Source of the DNA: Candidatus Rhodobacter oscarellae
GTDB taxonomy: Bacteria > Pseudomonadota > Alphaproteobacteria > Rhodobacterales > Rhodobacteraceae
NCBI RefSeq assembly: GCF_001078595.1
Contig: NZ_LFTY01000002.1
Span: 948,150 to 1,012,149, forward strand
Length of the DNA: 64,000 nucleotides
Direction: 5' to 3'
Under the pieces are notes generated by a model that worked only from the letters and a program-made list of their open reading frames with translations, did not search any database and was not told the DNA's origin. Of the stretch, positions 8,700 to 18,293 are shown piece after piece. Every line of letters starts with the position of its first letter. Position 1 is the stretch's first letter. The position numbers and the translations under genes were made by a program.

Positions 8700-9146
8700 A
8701 TGGGCACTGGAAAACAGACGCATCGCTTCGTCATTCAATTGGGTGACGGTGCAGAGCAAAACGAAACCTTCGCCTTCACCTGCGGGGCTAACTCTCGCAA
8801 CGTGACACTGACCAACAATCTGGGCGAAACCACTGTGTTGGACTGCGCCAACCCGCTTGACGTGGTACCCACCATCATCCGCTATCTGGAAAGTCAGGAC
8901 ACGTCCGCGACCATCGCTGGGACTGTTGCCATGGAAGCGTGGCCGACATGGCGTGAATGGGCCGATGGCGGCACTGTGAAGAACGTCAAGCTGTTCATGG
9001 ACGAAAGTGCCGCGAACAATGGCGGTCATTGGATCGTGCCGATGATGCTGCAGCAGCTGGAATTCGGCAATGAGGGCCATGGCGTGGTGAACTTCACGGC
9101 GAACCTGCAGGGCGCTGGCAAGCGCGAATGGACTGACGCAGCCTGA
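8700..9146 (+). CDS. major tail tube protein
   Basis: A 148-residue protein with the beta-rich layout of siphovirus tail tube proteins: HRFVIQLGDGAEQNETF, a central TIIRYLESQDTSATIAGTVAMEAWPTW and a C-terminal GVVNFTANLQGAGKREW. It polymerises into the hexameric tube that carries DNA. The start ATG 8700 follows AGAAAGGA. It lies directly between the tail terminator and the chaperone genes, the standard slot. The stop overlaps the next start by one base. Confidence 0.82.
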   Translation: MGTGKQTHRFVIQLGDGAEQNETFAFTCGANSRNVTLTNNLGETTVLDCANPLDVVPTIIRYLESQDTSATIAGTVAMEAWPTWREWADGGTVKNVKLFMDESAANNGGHWIVPMMLQQLEFGNEGHGVVNFTANLQGAGKREWTDAA

Positions 9147-9688
9147 TGGGCGGTGAAGTCATTCGCTACTGGGCGGGAAAGGAGCGTCTTTTCCGCCTAC
9201 GCCTTGGCCTGATCATGGATCTGGAAGAGGCATTGGCCAAACAGGCCATTGGCGTCACGTTCCAGAAGCTGGCCAGTGGTCAGTTTTCTGTCATGGATGT
9301 GCATGAAACGTTGCGCATCGGCCTGATCGGTGGCGGCGAAAGCGTGATCGACGCGAAGCGCCTGATGAATGCCCATTTCGACAAGATCGGGCTTTCTGAC
9401 AATGCAGGCATTGCCAGCGATTTGCTGGCCAGCCTGATGGTTGGCGTGGAAGAGCCTGAACAGAAATCTGACGGTGACACGCCAGAACCGATCAAGTTCA
9501 GCGAAGTGTCGCAGATCAGCCGGGTGTTCAACATGTCACCGCAGGATGTGCGGGGGCTGCGCTATTCCGACTATGTGAACATGATGCGGGGCTACAACGC
9601 ATCGCGTCCAGATGCGCCGATTGACCATCTGAGCGAAGACGAATTCCTGTCCATTCTGGACAAGTATGAGCCGAAGGAAGGCGCATGA
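9146..9688 (+). CDS. tail assembly chaperone, GTA gp10-like with fused C-terminal part
   Basis: A 180-residue protein. Residues 1-100 resemble the GTA gp10 family (GGEVIRYWAGKERLFRLRLGLIMDLEEAL). Residues 115-180 (EVSQISRVFNMSPQDVRGLRYSDYVNMMRGY) resemble the small second chaperone found separately in gene transfer agents. In lambda and many siphoviruses two chaperones are made by frameshifting; here both parts lie in one open frame. Chaperones coat the tape measure protein before tail polymerisation. It overlaps the tape measure start by 4 bp (ATGA). Confidence 0.75.
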   Translation: MGGEVIRYWAGKERLFRLRLGLIMDLEEALAKQAIGVTFQKLASGQFSVMDVHETLRIGLIGGGESVIDAKRLMNAHFDKIGLSDNAGIASDLLASLMVGVEEPEQKSDGDTPEPIKFSEVSQISRVFNMSPQDVRGLRYSDYVNMMRGYNASRPDAPIDHLSEDEFLSILDKYEPKEGA

Positions 9689-12600
9689 CTGAGGGTGAAT
9701 CCCAACTTCTTGCTGTCCGGTTGGAAGCATCGCTGGCCAAGTTTGAAAAGCAGCTTTCACGCGCCTATGGTGTAGCCAAGAAGATGTCGACCGGCATGGA
9801 ACAGCGCTTTTCCGACATGGAGCGCAAGACCCAGAAGTCGGCATCGGCATCTGCCAATGCGATTCAGCGGGAACTGGACAAGCGCCGCAAGGGTTATGAA
9901 AGCCTGATGGCTTCCATGGACCCGGTGTTCGCTGCGACACAGCGCTTTCAGCAGGGTGAAAAGAAGTTGGCCGATGCCCTGAAATATGGGGAGATCACCA
10001 CCAAAGAACATGCCCGCGCCATGAAATTGCTGAAGGCGCAATATGACGCTGTGAAAACCAGCGCCATGCAAACCGGAACGGCGGTTGCGCGGACGGGGAC
10101 CATCAGCCGCAACGGGCGGTTCATGATCCAGAACGCGGCAAACCAAGTCGGTGACATGGCCGTCCAGTTCGAAATGGGCACATCCCCCATGCGCATCATG
10201 GGGCAGCAGCTTCCGCAGTTGCTGGCGGGTTTTGGCGCGTTTGGGGCTGTGGCCGGGACCGTCGCTGCTGTTTTGTTCCCGCTGGCAGGGCATTTTCTGA
10301 AGACAGGTGAAGAGGCGGACAAGGCGAAGGATGAAGTCAAAGATTTCGCTGATGCCATGGACCTGTTTGCGACAGCAGTTGCAGATGTGAATGAGGCGGC
10401 GGATCTGATCACCGACTTGGAACAGCTTCAGAAAATGTATGGGGTAGTCACGGATGAGGTCATCGACCTGACACGCGCCTTGGCGCGTCTGAAAGAAGAA
10501 CAGGCTATCGGTGCGGCGGATACGGCCATCCAGAAGTTCATTGAGGAAAACCCGTTTATCGACCGCCTTCAGGATGCCATGTCCGGTCGTGATGAAATCG
10601 CCGCAGAAATTCAGCGCGAAATTTCGGCTGCGGAGTCGCAGATCGAAGCGAGCATCAACGTGCAATATAACTTGCAGTTTGTTGAAGAGCAGAAAGCCCT
10701 TTTGGAAGAGCTGGGCACGTTGAGAGACATTGAACTAGATTTCGGCGTCAGTGCAGATCAGGCGCAGGGTGTTGTCGATCTGTTTGAACAGTTTCGTGCG
10801 GGCGCGGAATCGGGGGATATTCGCGCTGCGCTGGTTGCTGTCGATGAACTGCGCGAGAGGCTGCAGGGTCTGGACAATGCCGACGCGGCGAAATTGGCGG
10901 ATGGCTTTGCCCCGGTGGAAAGTGAATTGCGGCAAGCGGTTGCGGCCTTGGACCGTCTGGATACGGCTCTTGATGAAACGGGCGATGGTGCTGGGGCAGC
11001 AGGGCTTCGCTTTTCGGAGTTGGTCGAGAAATATGCGCGTGACACTGCGCGCCTGAAAGAACTGGCAGCTGATCGGGATGCGGCGTTGGCTATGCGCGAC
11101 AGCGCCCGCGCCGATGGCAATGATCAGGCGTTGGCAGATGCTGAAGCGGTCATCGCTGCGATTGATGAAGAGATTGCCCGGATCGGGGATCATGAAACCC
11201 GCATCCGCGAACTGAATGAACAGGCCCGTGAAATGCGGGAATTACTGGCCCATATTCCGGCAGATGAAGGTGGGGAAACGCGCGCAGCCATCGAAACACT
11301 TCTTGGCTTGATCACTGATGCCACTGAAGAGGGTGCGAAGCTGGATGGAGTGCGTCTGGACAATCTTGAGGGCCAGTTCGACATCGTCTTGGGTGCTGTT
11401 GATCGGTTGCTGCAAAAGCTGGGGTTAGCCCGTGACATGTTCACCGAATTCAAGGTGCCAGACGAATGGCGTTCGGTGTTTGGAACGCTTGCTGGGTCAT
11501 CTGATGGTCAGACGGCTTCTGCCGCGCTGTTGCGCCGTTTCGAGGGTTTCAGTTCCAGTGCCTATGATGATGGCAGGCGCGACGGCGAAGGCAATCGTGT
11601 GGGTCCGCCCATTTATCGGGCGGGCTACGGGTCTGACACAGTCACGCTGTCGGATGGGTCGGTGCGCCGCGTCACACAGGGCATGACCGTTAGTGTCGAG
11701 GATGCCAACCGCGATCTGGCTCGGCGCATTGTCGAATTCCAGCGCGGCATCATTGATGAAATCGGTATGGCCCGTTGGAACCAATTCAACCCGGCCCAGC
11801 AGGCCGCGCTGACCAGTGTTGCCTACAACTACGGGTCCATCGGCGCGGAAGGTGCTGGGATTTCCAGTGTGGTCCGGTCTGGCAGTTCAGACGAAATCGC
11901 AAATGCCATTCGGGGGCTTGCTGGACATAACGGCGGCATCAACCGTGACCGTCGCCTGACCGAAGCGCAGGTCTTTTCCAATGGTGTGGGGGTCGAGGAA
12001 GCAGCACTGCGTCAGGAACGTGAATTGGCCGAAGCGCGCCGGGCGGCAGAGGCTGAAGAAAAGCGGGCTGATGATGAACGCCAGCGGGCGCTTGAACGTG
12101 AAATCGAACAGCGTGAACGGGCGTTGGAATTGCGACAGGGGCTGGTCGAGGCGGCACAACAGCAGCTTTCCGATGCCGAATTCGAAGCAGCTCTGATCGG
12201 GAAGAGCGCGTCAGAGCAAGCGCGCCTGCGCGCGGAATATATGCTGACGCAGGATGCCAAGCGGCGTGGGATCGATTTGAATGAACGTCTGGCGGGGCAA
12301 GAAAAGACCTATGCCGAACTGATCCGCGAACAGGCCGATGCAATCGGTCGGGTGGTTGCGGCCAAGGAAGAGCAAGAGGCGCAAAACGAGCGTCTGGCGC
12401 AACAGGAACAGCAGTTGGCCGATCTGGGCCAGAGCATCAAAGACAGCCTGCTGGATGCCATTATCGCGGGCGAAGACTTCGCGGACGTACTGGCCAATGT
12501 GGCCAAGATGCTGGCCCGCGCGGCACTGGAAGCGGCACTGTTTGGGTCTGGTCCATTTGGCGGCGGCGGTGGCGGTCTTCTTGGGGGCATCTTTTCTTCG

Positions 12601-13026
12601 ATCTTTGGCTTGAAGGATGGTGGCCTGGTGCAGCGCTTGGCGTCGGGCGGGTATGTGACCGGGCCGGGTGGCCCGCGTGCGGACCTTGTGCCTGCCATGC
12701 TGTCCAATGGCGAATATGTCATGAACGCGGAGGCCACCAAGAAACATCGCCCGCTGCTGGATGCCCTGAATTTCGGCATGGCGCAGAAATATGCGTCTGG
12801 CGGTCTGGTGGGCGGCGGCGCGCCCTCTGTGATGATGGGGTCATCGGGTGACATCAATCTGTCGGTCGAGGTCCACACCCAAAGCGATCAGCCGCAGGAA
12901 GTTGCGGGTGAAACTGCCGATGCTGTGCGGGGTGTCATGGTTTCGATTTTCAATCAGCAGCTTGGTCAGTCGATGCGCCCCGGTGGTGTTATCGACACGC
13001 GCTATCAGCGAAAGGCAGGTGTGTGA
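9685..13026 (+). CDS. tail tape measure protein with embedded lysozyme-like domain
   Basis: A 1113-residue tape measure protein that sets tail length and is ejected during infection. It has long helical/coiled-coil stretches, a hydrophobic segment near residues 185-210 (LLAGFGAFGAVAGTVAAVLF), and the usual C-terminus with a Gly-rich loop and ADLVPAMLSNGEYVMNAEA. Residues about 612-760 form a GH24/T4-lysozyme-like insert: RRFEGF with E620, D629 nine residues later, RAGYGSD (645-651) and FNPAQQAALTSVAYNYGS. The usual catalytic Thr of TIGYG is replaced by R645, as in some phage variants. The domain could cut peptidoglycan during genome entry; activity is inferred. Confidence 0.92.
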   Translation: MTEGESQLLAVRLEASLAKFEKQLSRAYGVAKKMSTGMEQRFSDMERKTQKSASASANAIQRELDKRRKGYESLMASMDPVFAATQRFQQGEKKLADALKYGEITTKEHARAMKLLKAQYDAVKTSAMQTGTAVARTGTISRNGRFMIQNAANQVGDMAVQFEMGTSPMRIMGQQLPQLLAGFGAFGAVAGTVAAVLFPLAGHFLKTGEEADKAKDEVKDFADAMDLFATAVADVNEAADLITDLEQLQKMYGVVTDEVIDLTRALARLKEEQAIGAADTAIQKFIEENPFIDRLQDAMSGRDEIAAEIQREISAAESQIEASINVQYNLQFVEEQKALLEELGTLRDIELDFGVSADQAQGVVDLFEQFRAGAESGDIRAALVAVDELRERLQGLDNADAAKLADGFAPVESELRQAVAALDRLDTALDETGDGAGAAGLRFSELVEKYARDTARLKELAADRDAALAMRDSARADGNDQALADAEAVIAAIDEEIARIGDHETRIRELNEQAREMRELLAHIPADEGGETRAAIETLLGLITDATEEGAKLDGVRLDNLEGQFDIVLGAVDRLLQKLGLARDMFTEFKVPDEWRSVFGTLAGSSDGQTASAALLRRFEGFSSSAYDDGRRDGEGNRVGPPIYRAGYGSDTVTLSDGSVRRVTQGMTVSVEDANRDLARRIVEFQRGIIDEIGMARWNQFNPAQQAALTSVAYNYGSIGAEGAGISSVVRSGSSDEIANAIRGLAGHNGGINRDRRLTEAQVFSNGVGVEEAALRQERELAEARRAAEAEEKRADDERQRALEREIEQRERALELRQGLVEAAQQQLSDAEFEAALIGKSASEQARLRAEYMLTQDAKRRGIDLNERLAGQEKTYAELIREQADAIGRVVAAKEEQEAQNERLAQQEQQLADLGQSIKDSLLDAIIAGEDFADVLANVAKMLARAALEAALFGSGPFGGGGGGLLGGIFSSIFGLKDGGLVQRLASGGYVTGPGGPRADLVPAMLSNGEYVMNAEATKKHRPLLDALNFGMAQKYASGGLVGGGAPSVMMGSSGDINLSVEVHTQSDQPQEVAGETADAVRGVMVSIFNQQLGQSMRPGGVIDTRYQRKAGV

Positions 13027-13385
13027 TGTTGACCTTTGCCCCTGCGGAATGTCCGCAACTGTATCAGTCCCCGGTCGAAAAGACTGCAGGTGTCAGGCGC
13101 GCTGAATTCGAGGGTGGCTATTCGCAGCGGTCAGGCACTGGTCCAAATGCAATTGTGCAGTCAGTTCCCGTTCAATGGGATGTGCCTGCAGACTTAGCAG
13201 ACTATATCGACAGTTTCCTGACTGACCGGCGCGGTGTTGAAGCGTTCCGCTATCAGTTGCCGTGGGCTGGCAAGGAACTGATCTGGTCTTGCGCTGAGTG
13301 GAATCGGTCTCCTTTGGGGTATCTTAACGGTCAGCGCATGTGGCGCATCCGTGCGACCTTCCGGCAAGAGTTCGATATCGTCTGA
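13026..13385 (+). CDS. minor tail protein, lambda gpM-like
   Basis: A 119-residue protein of the Phage_min_tail pattern: SVPVQWDVPADLADYIDSFL, FRYQLPWAGKELIWSCAEWN and a terminal MWRIRATFRQEFD. Lambda gpM is part of the tail tip below the tape measure. ATG 13026 overlaps the tape measure stop; the GTG three bases earlier lies inside the tape-measure gene. It begins a lambda-order M-L-K-I-J module in which every gene overlaps or abuts the next. Confidence 0.82.
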   Translation: MLTFAPAECPQLYQSPVEKTAGVRRAEFEGGYSQRSGTGPNAIVQSVPVQWDVPADLADYIDSFLTDRRGVEAFRYQLPWAGKELIWSCAEWNRSPLGYLNGQRMWRIRATFRQEFDIV

Positions 13386-14149
13386 TGGATACGTTTGAAG
13401 ACCCAATGCGCCGCGAGTTGGAAGGCTTTGCGGTCGATGATGTCGTTGAACTGTTCACGGTTGATGCGCGCGTGATCGGTGGCGATGTGTACCGCTTCGC
13501 GCCGACACCTGTGCCGGGTGCGGACGGTGCGCAGGTTCAGCCTGCCTTTGGTGGCGAAACCTATGCGGTCATCCCGTTCGAGTCTGAAGGCTGGGAATGG
13601 TCGGCTGGTGGCACCTTGCCGCAACCGACTGTGCGCTTCTTGATGGCGCGCGAAGACGGGGATCAGGTGTCAGTCGCGGCCTATCTGATGTCGATGGTCG
13701 AGGCCCATGACGATTTGCTGGGCGCGCAAGTCCATCGGGTGCAGACCCTGCGCAAGTTCTTGGATGACGGTTCGGAACCGAACCCGCAGGCTCATATGGG
13801 GGTCGAGGTCTATACGGTCGCCCGCAAGGTTAATCAGACGCCTGACATGATCGAATTCCAACTGCAGTCGGCGCTGGATCTGGAAGACGTGTATCTGCCG
13901 CGTCGGCAGGTGCTGAACTACTGTCAGTGGACCTATCGCCGGGCGCTGGCCGATGGCGGCTTCGACTATTCCAATGCGACGTGTCCCTACGTGGGCGCTT
14001 CTTATTTCGATGCCAATGGCGATCCGGTGTCAGAGCCGGGGCAGGATCGATGTGGGCGGCAACTGTCCGACTGCAAACTGAGATTTGGGGCTACGGCCAA
14101 GCTGCCCTATGGCGGCTTTCCGGGGGCCGGTAAATTCCGCACGGGGTAA
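13385..14149 (+). CDS. minor tail protein, lambda gpL-like (Fe-S type)
   Basis: A 254-residue tail-tip protein matching lambda gpL. The N-terminal domain is beta-rich. The C-terminal third carries four cysteines, C180, C200, C223 and C230. The last pair is seven residues apart, as in the lambda protein, whose cysteines hold an iron-sulfur cluster. The N-terminal extension from 13340 overlaps gpM and is rejected; ATG 13385 overlaps the gpM stop by one base. The lambda-like role is building the tail tip together with gpK, gpI and gpJ. Confidence 0.82.
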   Translation: MDTFEDPMRRELEGFAVDDVVELFTVDARVIGGDVYRFAPTPVPGADGAQVQPAFGGETYAVIPFESEGWEWSAGGTLPQPTVRFLMAREDGDQVSVAAYLMSMVEAHDDLLGAQVHRVQTLRKFLDDGSEPNPQAHMGVEVYTVARKVNQTPDMIEFQLQSALDLEDVYLPRRQVLNYCQWTYRRALADGGFDYSNATCPYVGASYFDANGDPVSEPGQDRCGRQLSDCKLRFGATAKLPYGGFPGAGKFRTG

Positions 14150-14928
14150 TGATGTTTCATCCTGAGTTCTTTCGAAAGCCGTGCGCACCGTTCACGGCGG
14201 ATGTTTTGCGTGATGCGGGCGCTTGGGCTTCAGCAGCCCGGCCCAATGAAGCCTGTGGGCTGGTGCGCGCGGGTAGATTTGTGCCCTGCGAGAATGTCGC
14301 AGAAGACCCTTCGGTCGCCTTTGAAGTACCGACCAAGGATCTGGCGCAAGCCTATACAGCGGGCGATCTGGAAGGCGTTGTCCATTCCCATCCCGGCGGG
14401 CCGTGGTGGCCGTCTGAAGCGGATATGGCGGCGCAGATCGAAACGGGCGTCCCGTGGGCCATCCTTGTGCCGGGCGACGATGGTGCAGAACTGGCGTGTC
14501 ACTGGGGTGCGCCGCGTCCGCCGGTGTTCCACGATGGGCTGCATGTGCCCCGTGCGTTTCTGCATGGTGTCAGCGACTGCTATTCGCTGGTGGCGGACTA
14601 CTACGCCGAACAAGGTGGGCCGTCGCTTCCGGCGTTTGCGCGACAGTGGGAATGGTGGGCATCGCCCGAAACGCCCGGTGGCCTCTATCTGGACAATCTG
14701 GAAGCGCAGGGCTTTGAAGTCCTGTCAACCGCGCCGCAGGAATATGCAGAGTTGGCGCGACCGGGCGATGCCTACCTGATGGCCGTGCGGTCCAAGGTGC
14801 CCAATCACGCGGGCATCTATCTGGGTGACGGCCTTCTGTTGGAACACATGCACGGCAACCTGTCCCATCGGGAACCGATTGCCCGCAAACTGAAACACAT
14901 CACCCACTGGCTGCGACCCAAGGGCTGA
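14149..14928 (+). CDS. tail tip protein gpK-like: JAB/MPN plus NlpC/P60 peptidase
   Basis: A 259-residue two-domain protein. The N-terminal JAB/MPN+ domain keeps metal ligands E34, H79, H81, S89 and D92 (HSHP...S..D). The C-terminal NlpC/P60 domain has C144 in GVSDCYSLV and H220 in PNHAGIYLGDG. Lambda gpK has the same two domains; it is a tail-tip enzyme thought to cut peptidoglycan cross-links, and the MPN part may process a tail protein. Two ATGs are adjacent at 14149 and 14152. All visible catalytic residues are intact. Confidence 0.92.
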   Translation: MMFHPEFFRKPCAPFTADVLRDAGAWASAARPNEACGLVRAGRFVPCENVAEDPSVAFEVPTKDLAQAYTAGDLEGVVHSHPGGPWWPSEADMAAQIETGVPWAILVPGDDGAELACHWGAPRPPVFHDGLHVPRAFLHGVSDCYSLVADYYAEQGGPSLPAFARQWEWWASPETPGGLYLDNLEAQGFEVLSTAPQEYAELARPGDAYLMAVRSKVPNHAGIYLGDGLLLEHMHGNLSHREPIARKLKHITHWLRPKG

Positions 14929-14929
14929 C

Positions 14930-15517
14930 ATGATCCGAACAATTCATCTTCACGGGGCCTTGGGGGATACCTTTGGCCAAGAATTCCGGCTGGCCGTTGA
15001 TAGCCCGGCAGAAGCTGTGCGCGCGCTTTGCACTATGCTGAAGGGGTTCGAAGCGCATGTCCGCGACCGCTACTATCAGGTGTTCCGGGGGGCAGAGATC
15101 GACGGGCGGGACCAGTCGCCACAGGAACTGCATGTGGCCTTCACCACCGATGAAGCGGTGCTGCACATTGTTCCGCGGGCGATTGGGGCCAAGCGTCAGG
15201 GGTTGGGCAAGGTCATTCTGGGTGGCCTTTTGATTGCGGCGTCCTTCGCCATTCCGGGGGGCTGGGCCATCGCGGGCAAGGCGGTGTCGGGTATCGTCGC
15301 GCAGGTTGGTGTTGCGATGGTTCTGGGCGGTGTGTCTCAGATGTTGGCCCCGCAAAGAGCCTCTGACTATGAGAGCCGCGAACAACCCACATCTGACCTG
15401 TTCAACAGTACGGTGAACGTCACCACGCCCGGTGTGCCGGTGCCGGTTCTGGTGGGGGAATGTGAGGTTGGATCTGTGGTCATTTCCGCCGCCATTCATG
15501 TCGAGGATCGAGTGTGA
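14930..15517 (+). CDS. tail assembly protein, lambda gpI-like
   Basis: A 195-residue protein with a ubiquitin-like N-terminal half (IRTIHLHGALGDTFGQEF...SPAEAVRALCTMLKGFEAHV) and a hydrophobic Gly/Ala-rich segment (about residues 95-145), as in Lambda_tail_I proteins. In lambda it is needed for tail-tip assembly but is not clearly in the finished tail. It starts one base after the gpK stop and overlaps gpJ. Confidence 0.85.
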   Translation: MIRTIHLHGALGDTFGQEFRLAVDSPAEAVRALCTMLKGFEAHVRDRYYQVFRGAEIDGRDQSPQELHVAFTTDEAVLHIVPRAIGAKRQGLGKVILGGLLIAASFAIPGGWAIAGKAVSGIVAQVGVAMVLGGVSQMLAPQRASDYESREQPTSDLFNSTVNVTTPGVPVPVLVGECEVGSVVISAAIHVEDRV

Positions 15518-17937
15518 TGACTGATTTGACACCGATTGGCGGGCGTAAAGGCGGGAAAGGTGGTGGCGGGTCCACGCGCACACCGATTGAAGACCCGGAC
15601 AACCTGCTGGCAGATTCGACGGCCTATGTGATTGACGCCGTCTCAGAAGGCGAAATCGCTGGTTGGGCCGATGAAGACTTCCCGGCCAAGTGCATTTATT
15701 TCGATCAAACGCCGCTTCAGAATGAAGACGGGTCGTTCAATTTCGAGGGCGTTGAATATTGGCTGCGCACAGGCACCCCGGATCAAGAGCCGGTGCCCGG
15801 ATTTTCAGCGGTCGAGACGGAAGTGAATGTCGGCGTCGAGGTCGAAGAGGCATTGCCCGTTGCCCGCACCATTGCGGCGGCGGATGTTGACGCCATTCGC
15901 ATCAAGATCGGCTTGTCGGCTTTGTCGACGCTGAATGTCGAGAACGGCGATCTGACCGGCGCGACGGTCACCTTTGCCATTGATATGCAGGCGGGCAGCG
16001 CGGGCTGGGAAGAGATCGGGGCGTATTCGATCACAGGCAAGACCACGTCAGGCTATCAGCGCAGCTACCGCGTCGAACTGCCAGAGGTCCGCCCGGTGTC
16101 CATCCGGGTGCGCCGCACCATGCCGGATTCGGATGTGTCGAGCATTCAGGATGTCATCTATTTCGTGTCCTACACCGAAATAATCGACGCCAAGCTGTGC
16201 TACCCAAACACGGCCTATGTGGCGTTGGCGGTTCCTGCGCAAGCCTTTGGCGGTCGGGTGCCCACCCGGTCCTATCGGCTGAAGGGAATGAAATGCTGGG
16301 TGCCCAGCAATTATGACCCGGAAACGCGGGAATATGACGACACCAGCATCTGGGACGGCACGTTCAAGCTGGCTTTCACCGATAACCCGGCGTTCTTCAC
16401 CTATACGGTGTTTCTTGAAGACCGATGGGGCCTTGGAGAACGCATCGCGCCGGAACTGGTGGACAAGTGGCGCATCTACCAAATCGGCAAGTATTGCGAT
16501 GAACTGGTCGATGACGGTCTGGGCGGGCTAGAGCCCCGTTTTACGATGAACGGGGTGATGAACACCCGCGAAGCGGCCTATCAGGTCATCACCCAGCTTT
16601 CGGCGGCGTTTCGGGGTGTCACCTATTGGGGCGCGGGTGCTGTGGTTCCGGTGCAGGATGCGCCCAGTGATCCGGTCAAGATTGTCACCAATGCCAATGT
16701 GGTCGATGGTGCGTTCAACTATGCGGGCACAGGGCTGACGGCGCGAAAAACGGCTGTAGTGGCCAGCTACCGCGACAAGTCGGACCATTTCCGGGTCAAG
16801 GCGGGCATCGTCTTTGAAGACACCGATGCCATCCAGCGCTATGGGCGGCGGCAAGCGGACATCACCTTGCCGTTCCAAACCAGTCGGGGCGGTGCCTTGC
16901 GCGATGCGAAATGGCTGGTCGACACCAATACCACGCAGCGCGAAACGGTGAACTATCAGGCGGGCTTTGATCATGCGGCGCTGCGGCCCGGTGACAAAAT
17001 CCTGATTTCTGACAAGCATCGGGTCGGTTTTCGTCTGGGGGGCCGTGTTCTGTCGATCAGTGCGCACCGTCGCGACATTGAGGTCGATGCACCCGTCTTG
17101 CTGCGGGCTGGCGAGACGCACACGCTACTGCTGGCCAATGAGGTGGGCGAGTTCCGGGAATACGCTGTCGCGGGCAGCAATGCGGGTGATGATGATCTGG
17201 CGACTATCCTGACGCTGCAGGCGCAGGTTCCGCCGACGATCAAGGTCGGATGTGTCTTTGTGCTGACCGCGTCGGATTTGCCGCCGCGCCAGTTCCGTGC
17301 CATGTCGAACACCCCGGAAGGTCACCTGTTCAACATCGTGGCGCTGGAAGATGATCCGGGCAAATTCGCCCGTGTGGAACAGGGCATCCGTGCCGATGAC
17401 GATGCGCCCTTCCTTTTGCCCGACGCATCGCCGCCAGCTGCGCCGCAGAACATTTCGGTGCAGGTTGTTTGGCGCGATGTGCCTGCGGGCTTTGTGGTCA
17501 CTGTGGGTTGGGAACGTGGCGGGGCATCACCCGTGGCGCGCTACCGGGTCGATCTGACCGACGCTGATGGCATTCGCACCCATATCCGCGAGGTCGGCAC
17601 CCAAGCAATCGACATTCCGCTTTTGTCCGCACAGACGGGTGCGTTTGCGGTTCACGTCGCAGCCGAAAACCACCTTGGGGTGACATCGCATTTTGCCACC
17701 AAGCCCTTCATCGTGGCCAAGCCTGCCAGCGCTGAACAGCAAAGTGCCCCGCTCGTAGCGGGTGCGGTCAACACCTATGCGATGCTGTGTTCCAGCGTGG
17801 CCGTGCAGCAGGGCCAGACAGCAGATGGGTCGACGCTTTGCTATGAACCGGGCGGCACAGACAGGCCCGCAGGCACATGGCAGGCGATGCAGATCGCTGA
17901 AGCGGATGTGCTGGCGCTTTGGTATCGGATTGCGTGA
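15517..17937 (+). CDS. tip attachment / host specificity protein J
   Basis: An 806-residue central tail fibre of the lambda gpJ type. The N-terminus is a Gly/Lys-rich linker (GGRKGGKGGGGST), then the conserved DSTAYVIDAVSEGEIAGW block and the phage-tail domains, with YPNTAYVALAVPAQAFGGRVPTRSYR in place of the lambda Y-NTA pattern. A fibronectin-III-like region follows near residues 640-730 (PAAPQNISVQVVWRDV...). The last 80 residues probably contact the host receptor and are expected to be the least conserved. ATG 15517 is preferred over the adjacent GTG. It is shorter than lambda J, suggesting a reduced receptor-binding tail. Confidence 0.93.
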   Translation: MTDLTPIGGRKGGKGGGGSTRTPIEDPDNLLADSTAYVIDAVSEGEIAGWADEDFPAKCIYFDQTPLQNEDGSFNFEGVEYWLRTGTPDQEPVPGFSAVETEVNVGVEVEEALPVARTIAAADVDAIRIKIGLSALSTLNVENGDLTGATVTFAIDMQAGSAGWEEIGAYSITGKTTSGYQRSYRVELPEVRPVSIRVRRTMPDSDVSSIQDVIYFVSYTEIIDAKLCYPNTAYVALAVPAQAFGGRVPTRSYRLKGMKCWVPSNYDPETREYDDTSIWDGTFKLAFTDNPAFFTYTVFLEDRWGLGERIAPELVDKWRIYQIGKYCDELVDDGLGGLEPRFTMNGVMNTREAAYQVITQLSAAFRGVTYWGAGAVVPVQDAPSDPVKIVTNANVVDGAFNYAGTGLTARKTAVVASYRDKSDHFRVKAGIVFEDTDAIQRYGRRQADITLPFQTSRGGALRDAKWLVDTNTTQRETVNYQAGFDHAALRPGDKILISDKHRVGFRLGGRVLSISAHRRDIEVDAPVLLRAGETHTLLLANEVGEFREYAVAGSNAGDDDLATILTLQAQVPPTIKVGCVFVLTASDLPPRQFRAMSNTPEGHLFNIVALEDDPGKFARVEQGIRADDDAPFLLPDASPPAAPQNISVQVVWRDVPAGFVVTVGWERGGASPVARYRVDLTDADGIRTHIREVGTQAIDIPLLSAQTGAFAVHVAAENHLGVTSHFATKPFIVAKPASAEQQSAPLVAGAVNTYAMLCSSVAVQQGQTADGSTLCYEPGGTDRPAGTWQAMQIAEADVLALWYRIA

Positions 17938-17981
17938 CGGGCGCGCCGTCCATGAAGGATCAACAACAAAAAGGCGGGCAG

Positions 17982-18293
17982 ATGTCTGATCAAAACAGCT
18001 TGGCAGAGCTATTCAACAACATGCGCGAACAACTGGCCTTGCTGGCTTTTGCTGGGGTCGGGGGTGCGTTTTTTCGCGCGGTCCTTGCGCCGGAAGAACA
18101 GTGGAAACGGCGGGTCATTCAAGGGATCAGCGGCGCGTTGTCTGCCGTGTTTCTTGGTGGGGTATTGGCCCACGTCATCGACTCCATGACCGGCGCGGGT
18201 GCGCTGTCCTATCTCGCGGCGGGTTTCCTGATGGGGTCCGGTGGCGAATTGGCCGTGAAAGCCATGCAAGACCGGCTTATGGTGAAGAAATGA
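17982..18293 (+). CDS. small phage membrane protein, holin candidate
   Basis: A 103-residue protein with about three hydrophobic helices (LALLAFAGVGGAFFRAVL, ALSAVFLGGVLAHVI, ALSYLAAGFLMG) and a Lys-rich end. Size and topology fit a holin, which would release endolysin across the inner membrane; family membership is not proven. An in-frame ATG at 17952 is possible, but 17982 has AAAAGGCGG upstream. It overlaps the next small membrane protein gene by ATGA, suggesting the two act together. Confidence 0.6.
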   Translation: MSDQNSLAELFNNMREQLALLAFAGVGGAFFRAVLAPEEQWKRRVIQGISGALSAVFLGGVLAHVIDSMTGAGALSYLAAGFLMGSGGELAVKAMQDRLMVKK

